From Bursaphelenchus xylophilus (Eukaryota; Nematoda; Chromadorea; Rhabditida; Aphelenchoididae): a stretch of DNA of 64,000 nt. Location of the stretch: the NCBI GenBank assembly GCA_904066235.2, contig CAJFCV020000004.1, positions 7,502,001-7,566,000 of the forward strand. Reading direction: 5' to 3'. The notes beneath the pieces were generated by a model. That model saw only the letters and a program-made list of their open reading frames with translations, had not been told where the DNA came from and searched no databases. Positions 58,364 through 64,000 of the stretch are shown here, piece by piece. The first letter of the stretch is position 1, and each line of letters opens with the position of its first letter. The position numbers and the translations under genes were made by a program.

Positions 58364-61075
58364 CTAAAAATCAACTCCGTGAACTTTCCCATTCTTCCCG
58401 CAGTCATCGTCATTAGGCGCTGCGACAAAAATCAACATCACTCCATCCTCAATGTAGGCCATTTCTCCATCGGACACCGGTTTTCCGCCAACATCCAGGG
58501 TTGTCTTTAGCTTCCATCCGACTTTATATAAAGTATCTACGATAAAGAGTAACATGTGAAGGCCATGTTGACAATCAGCGGAGACATCGCGGCTGCCGAA
58601 AGGACGGCCTCGGAGCTTTATCGCCATTCCTTTCACTATTTCAACTGAAAAAAGAATTGTAATGTATAATAAAAAACAAATAAAAAATCATCCTTTTGGC
58701 TTTTGCGGAAAGCGAAGTAAAAAGTTTCAAAACGATCAATATTGACTGTGTTTTACTATACTTACATTCTTCTTGTATTCCTTTTGTCCAATGACCAAGA
58801 ACAATTTCTCTGATCAAAGTTCGGATCTTTCCTGGAGCGCTTATTACTTGAATTGTATCTGCCCTTTGAAAGGAAACAGCGAACATTGGTACAGGTTCTT
58901 CTGTGGTATTTTCAAAGAGCATTACGGCCTAAAACAAATGTATTTTGAAATATATTTAGTACTCGTATTCACATTCTATTTGATTTTTTCTTTAAAATGT
59001 TTGGTCCTTGCTTTTCCGGACTTCATTCTACGATTTTGTACCACAGTATTCAAGAACATCTTCAATGCGACCCAAAATGCTTTTATAGTTCACCTCCTTC
59101 TTCTCTTGCTTCTTTCGTTGCAACGAATTTTTACCCGCTTGACAAAAAAACCCAAAAGAAGCGAGAGAGCGCAAGAAAAGAAAGGGCGCTGAGAGCGAGA
59201 GAAATGCAAAAAGAGTGTGGTTTTCTCTCGCGCTCTTTCCATTTCTTTCCCACTTCACATCCGAGCCGTTCTTTTTTCGGGTCTGAACAAGGGAAAGCTT
59301 TGTTACGACTTTTGCTCTGATGATGACAATGCGACGGTGCGGTCTTATTTCCATGATGAGACGATATGCATGTCTGAGGACTTGTTTGTAACATAAAACA
59401 TATTTTGTCGTAATAGGTACATCAATTTCGAAGGTTGTAAAATATCATAACATTGTTGTGACAGGGACGAGTAAGGGATTTTTGTTTGGAATATTGGCTT
59501 TTTCAGTATTTATTGGAACTTACTTTTTCGCACATATTCAGCGTTGTTTGTAGGGATCCTACTAATTTATATCCCGCAATCCATAAATTGCCAATCATCT
59601 CCAATATATCCAATTGTGTTTGCGTTAAGAGTTTGGAATCTGCGTAGAACGGTTGGCCAGCGAATAAAACTTCAATACAGCCCATCTGAAATTTTATTAC
59701 GATGTCAAATTTGTATTCTAATGGCTTTACGAGGTAGAATAAGATAAAAGTCATCGCTGTGGATCACTCACATAAGGTCTTTTGACTTCTTTGAGAGTGA
59801 TAGCTGATATGGACTTTCTGACAATGTCTGCGACTCCAGGTGGTGCTTCGTAGAGCCTTAGACGATTCTTTTCTTCTGGACTGATAAAGAAGTATACTTT
59901 ATCTGTTGGCGGGGGCTGTCGAGTCTACAATTAGTACTGATATTATCATTTTGTCGGGATAAACATGTTTTTATTGATTTAAAAAATCTCTCCTACCATT
60001 CTAAACAGCATTGTATCGTTTCGACTTCCTCCTTTTACGCTAATTGGCGCAACATACTCGTAACCCCGCTGTGATAACTGCCGAACCAGCCCTAGAAACA
60101 ATCGCTTGGCGTGGATCATTGACTCGTAGTTTGTTTGATATGGTGCGAATGGTGCTTCTTTGAATGTAATCTCCATATAATCGTCGTTTATGTCTTCTTT
60201 CTCGATTAGGCTACTAAATTCGTGATGGACCCAGCTGACTGGAAATCGACAGTAGGCTGGGGAGGCGGGGATTAGGAGAGAGTTGTAACTTCTGATTGCG
60301 ACACAGAGAAACCGTTCTTCTGCGTTCACCGGGTTGTAAGATTGGTCGTGCTGAAACTTTTTGGTTTTAAAAAAACCCAAGCCGAGATTTGCATCTCGAA
60401 TACTTTTGTTATCACCACTCGCCCAATTTGGAACACTTCCGTCCAGAGATGGCAGATTCACTTACCGCATTGTTAATAGATCGCTGAAAGAACATTGTCG
60501 TTCTCGTAAAAATTTTTCCGAGATATGCAGTAGTAATCAATTTGATTCCCATCTCGTCCATTTTCCCCAACACATTACAAAACGCGTGCCGTACCCGAGC
60601 ATTTGCTTGAATGTACGCTGGATTGTTCACTGAAGTCAATAAAGGCGTCTAAAATGCATGGCGTTGATTGATTTTTGCCTTACGCTGAAGGGTTTATTGG
60701 GGAGTTGAAAGCAATGCATGTACATGACCTTCTTTACATCGATGATTTCATCTAGCCAGCTGTTTTTGATCAGCTGATAAGCTACTCCGTGATCTCCGTC
60801 GATATCCATTAACGCTAGCACGTCAGGCCGCTGAAAGTGTACGCTAAGAGGGAATGCGTCATCTAATGAGAAGAGTAAAAGTTGCAATAAAAAACCGAGA
60901 ATTATTTTCCTCGTGTGTATATGACTAAAATGTATCTTTTTTATAGGACATTGAGAGATGTTAATCATGATGGATGGCTATATAACATTTTAAATATATT
61001 TCGTACCTCCAGCGTGATCGTCAAATGTTTCTGCGCCAACGGCTGATGCGCCTCCACAGACGTCTCGTTACCCAT
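58364..61075 (-). CDS. Uncharacterised four-repeat protein, 503 residues
   Basis: Eight exons (61007-61075, 60684-60830, 60466-60648, 59997-60350, 59772-59924, 59524-59685, 58766-58928, 58364-58644) join in frame; all but the last intron are phase 0. The N-terminus MGNETS fits an N-myristoylation signal. The rest is four divergent repeats of about 110-130 residues (about 24-133, 134-251, 252-368, 369-503). In each, a beta-rich half ends in a hydrophobic-xxxPF motif (QLPNKPF, FKEAPF, LFAGQPF, KLRGRPF). A helix of the L-x3-L type, a G-[IYW]-K/E turn (MGIKLITTA, RGYEYVAPI, AGYKLVGSL, VGWKLKTTL) and a final strand ([TAV]M[LF][FI]F) follow. Repeat borders coincide roughly with exon borders. Related repeats occur, as I recall, in poorly characterised animal proteins of the PTHR38696 type. 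The function is unknown. No membrane segment or catalytic motif is seen. Confidence 0.85.
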
Positions 61076-62101
61076 TGTATCCTCTAAACAAAAATAGTGT
61101 ATAATTTATTAATAGACAATACATGCAAATATAAAAACAAAAGATGTGTTTGGACCTATCAAAATTTGATGTAAGAACATTCATTGGACGTATAAATCCC
61201 ATATTTTTGGACAAAATTGACTTTTTCTGCAAAAAATGAAATTTCGATTAACCGGAAGTACGAGTCAATGGTTCATTACGGTTGCAAGAGTAAAAAAGTA
61301 TGAAATGAACTTTTAAAACCATACATCATGTCTCTATAAAAATTCGCACTATGGCCGAAAAAGAGTAAATACGGGGTGTTTCAGATCTTATGTCTAACTT
61401 CACATGTACTTGCTTCCAAAAAATAATTCTTCTGTGTGTTTACACCGGTTGCTACTTGCAATTTCATGGGTGGCCATAATAGATTATTGAAATTACAGAA
61501 AGCTGAAGGCTTTCGGGAAACAATTTTTTTTTAGAAATTTTATGAGGTAGTAAACACAGAAAAAACGATTCCGTTCAGAAGTTGGATAGATTGCCTTATA
61601 GACGTGCATGGTCAATGAAAGTCGTCCGTTTTAAGTAAGTGGCTTTACAGAGCTAACTCCATTTAATTTCTCGCGCAGTTAACAACAAGCTTCATCGTGC
61701 TTCCCCCCTTAAACGATCCCTAACAATTGCAATATTAATAACATGAGAATTCCAGTCCTTAGAATCCGTGGGTCATGATAAGTAAATTATAAATTGGAGA
61801 ATATTTCTCACTTTTTTAGTTTTTGAGCATCATTACTCGTTATCGAGTAGCCATGGCAACGTTCCGCTTTTTACATTGAAATCATTGTTTAAGTCCCGCC
61901 GACGTTCGTTTGAAATTGGTAGTTATGGTTTGAATAGGTAAATAGATGAGGTTTATCGAGGGGTATGGCTTTCTTGTAGTGTATGTCTTAAGGCGGCGTT
62001 AGAGGTTTATTGCGTTTGAAAGAAAAAGAATATCTGTCGTGAAAATAGTTTTCATTTTAAGATTTTGGATTATTAAAATCAGTAATGGCTGGATACTTTT
62101 T
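61076..62101. other. Intergenic region with a transposon-end-like sequence
   Basis: No exon is supported. Near 61373 the sequence ACGGGGTGTTTCAGATC resembles the ends of foldback elements A and B and may be a solo terminus. A minus-sense AATAAA near 62006-62011 is the likely poly(A) signal of the first DGAT2-like gene. Confidence 0.45.
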
Positions 62102-63244
62102 CTAAAAAAGTTCAATTTTTGAATCTTTGGACACGCCATATAAAGTTTTATTTTTTTCGAAGAGTTCGACCAGCTGGTCCATGTAAAGTTGATGGAGAAC
62201 GTTGATTTGTTCTTTAGAAGGATTTTCGGTCTTTTCAACGGGAATTGGGGCTCCAACTGAAAATTCAGACGCGATGTATAAGATGCGTTTTAGGGTTGTC
62301 TTGTGATAACTTAATAATTGTCAGTGTTGACAAAACTGTATAAAATATACTTACAAACAACATCTAACCGTTGTCTTAATGGAAAAGGTCCGGGAATGCC
62401 AGGGATTCCGCTGGTTCCATAAAATACCATAGGACTGAACCCAATAATATTCTTTGTGAATTCCTGGAAACTTCTCAAGTTGGATCCAACCGGATTATGC
62501 GCTGTCTTGAACGTTTTATTCTCTCCAAACGCAAAAACCGGCACTAATTGAGCTCCAGAAATCAAAGCAGCTCGACAAAACCCTTTTCGGGTTTTCAGGC
62601 ATAATCGAAACACATTTTCATGGCATTCCAACGCCTCTTGAGCTCCGCCAACAACCAAAAACAAGGCATTTCCACCGTCCGGTTTTGATAGGTTCTGAAC
62701 AATGTATTCAAAAGAGCAGGGAATGAAGCCCAAAGCTTCAGCTGAGTAGGCTCGTATAGGGAACTTGAAATGCAGATCAAGAGTAGCACAGAAGCGAGTG
62801 AGGCCTGGGAAAACCTCTGTGAATTTGGAGCCGCTGGATCCAACGGTACAACAAGCACCGACACCAACAATTCCGTGAGGACGGTAGCTAAATAAAACAG
62901 TAATTGTTACGGCAAGACAAGTACAGACGTGCACGCTTCGAAGAAAAAGCGTGCACTATCATATTCAAAATTTTTACTTACACCATCAAATAATTCTTAT
63001 CGGCCTTGAGCTCTGCCGTTTTATGCAATACAATAGGGAAATAATCACAGCAATACTGTGTTACCGAACTATTTCGGAACCAATCAAATGGTTCAAATGC
63101 TAGAATAGGTTGTTGCCATTTGCAGATTGTCCAAGTAGTATACAGTATTGTCGCATACCAGTACGAAGTGAAGAAAAGTAAATAAGTGGAGAGTGCAAGT
63201 ATAAAAAGAATGTTTAAGAAGTAAATGTTCATGTAAAATACCAT
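62102..63244 (-). CDS. DGAT2-family acyltransferase
   Basis: The family makes triacylglycerol, or wax and monoacylglycerol derivatives, at the ER. Three exons (62982-63244, 62355-62887, 62102-62256) give 316 residues. The start MVFYMN directly follows a CTGGCAG acceptor. An N-terminal hydrophobic hairpin (about residues 5-35) precedes the YFP motif (CCDYFPIVL). Next is the position of the HPHG active-site motif, which here reads YRPHGIVGVG, so the first His is Arg. Later blocks are GFIPCSFEY, GGAQEALE, KTRKGFCRAAL, LVPVFAFGENKTF, GIPGPFPLRQ and the PIPVEK motif. The last exon carries ENPSKEQINVLHQLYMDQL. Its substrate is uncertain, and the RPHG change may alter or weaken activity. Confidence 0.92.
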
Positions 63245-63643
63245 CTGCCAGAACTCTAGTCATCTTCGGAGAGTTGCCTGCATTTCGAAAAGACAAGACG
63301 GTACTAATACTCACTAATACAGAAAATTCTATAACTTATGACCTTTATTTACTTTTTGTTGTTTTCATTTATACACAAGGATTATCTTTACATAAATAAT
63401 ATGTATTGCAAATAGAAACAATGTTCAAAGTGTGCGTTTTCCAGGAAGCTTGATAAGGACCTGTTTCAATACGCAAAAAAATAAAAAGTGGGCATATTTT
63501 GTTTCAAAGTATTGGTTGTTTTCATTTTCTTGCAGCTTTATCATGAATCAGGTGATTGAATAAAGATCGGTACTTGCAAATGAAGTTTTTCATATTCTTT
63601 TAAATTAAAGCCCATAGAAATCAATACACAATTTATTTACAAT
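63245..63643. other. Spacer between tandem DGAT2-like genes
   Basis: This 399-base spacer holds no exon. It should contain the 3' end of the right-hand gene (minus-sense AATAAA near 63632-63637) and the start region of the left-hand one. Confidence 0.5.
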
Positions 63644-64000
63644 TCAATAAAACTCGAGATGGTCATCTTTCGAAACTCCAAATCTTTCTTTGTGGGCTTC
63701 AAACAGCTCGACAAGATGTTCCTTATATTTTTGATGGAGCTCTTCGATCCGTTCTTTCGTTGGGTTCTCAACTTTTTCGACAGGGATTGGCGATCCAACT
63801 GAAAGTAATTTACATTTAATTTCCACGTGCTTCTTTATGGTATATTCTAAAACCTATTTCAAATTTGCTCACCAACAGTGTTGATCTCGGTCCGATAAGG
63901 AAATGGTCCGGGGATATTGAAGAACCCCATTCTCCCCACAATTAAAACCGGGGCAACCCCAATAGTTCGTTTGATAAACTCCTGGAATCTCCTTAATGGT
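63644..64000 (-). CDS. Second DGAT2-family acyltransferase (N-terminal part beyond right edge)
   Basis: The last two exons of a tandem paralog: 63873-64000 (open at the window edge) and 63644-63798, joined in phase 1. The visible part reads RRFQEFIKRTIGVAP, GFFNIPGPFPYRTEIN and VVGSPIPVEK, then NPTKERIEELHQKYKEHLV, FGVSKDDHLEFY and stop. The final exon has the same length (155 bases) and phase as in the neighbouring copy, which supports origin by tandem duplication. The catalytic HPHG region lies outside the window, so activity cannot be judged. Confidence 0.92.

Overview
This window is from a nematode genome, most likely a rhabditid or related clade. It is AT-rich. Introns are short, often 36-80 bases, with GTAAGT donors and TTTTCAG or TTTTAG acceptors. 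Several start codons lie just downstream of an acceptor-like site with no exon before it, as expected for spliced-leader trans-splicing. The proteins fit: a p120-catenin with four fibronectin III domains, a calpain without EF hands, an ISXO2-like transposase, and expanded UGT and DGAT2 families. I assigned exon models by hand; for the genes called with high confidence, every splice join keeps the reading frame.

Left third (1-20.2 kb), nearly all on the minus strand: sas-6 (cut by the left edge), ran, a poorly understood patch with small ORFs on both strands (3.3-4.3 kb), a calpain, a BORCS6-like lysosome-positioning protein, the TFIID subunit TAF2, and an ISXO2-like transposase whose third catalytic residue appears to be lost. 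A plus-strand HSDL2-like dehydrogenase with two alternative last exons follows. It converges on a secreted-type membrane protein with a Ly6/ET-like cysteine domain.

Middle (20.7-48.3 kb): one very large minus-strand gene, the p120/delta-catenin homolog jac-1, covers at least 16.5 kb. It has a 6-kb intron that holds an alternative first exon. To its right lie about 11 kb without a supportable gene, including several GC-rich islands.

Right third (48.3-64 kb): a plus-strand MADF-BESS regulator comes first. It is followed by two long foldback DNA elements, the second interrupted by a nested element with a 5-bp target duplication. Then, on the minus strand, come a small secreted protein with MIG-18-like Fn1 modules, a UDP-glucuronosyltransferase with a GC-AG intron, an uncharacterised four-repeat protein, and two tandem DGAT2-family acyltransferases (the last cut by the right edge). 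A third foldback element sits in a TAF2 intron. It shares terminal sequence with the second, so both probably belong to one non-autonomous transposon family.

The genes do not form one pathway. Most are separate housekeeping or metabolic genes. The most novel items are the four-repeat protein (58.4-61.1 kb), the foldback family with its nested insertion, and the duplicated terminal exon of the HSDL2-like gene.
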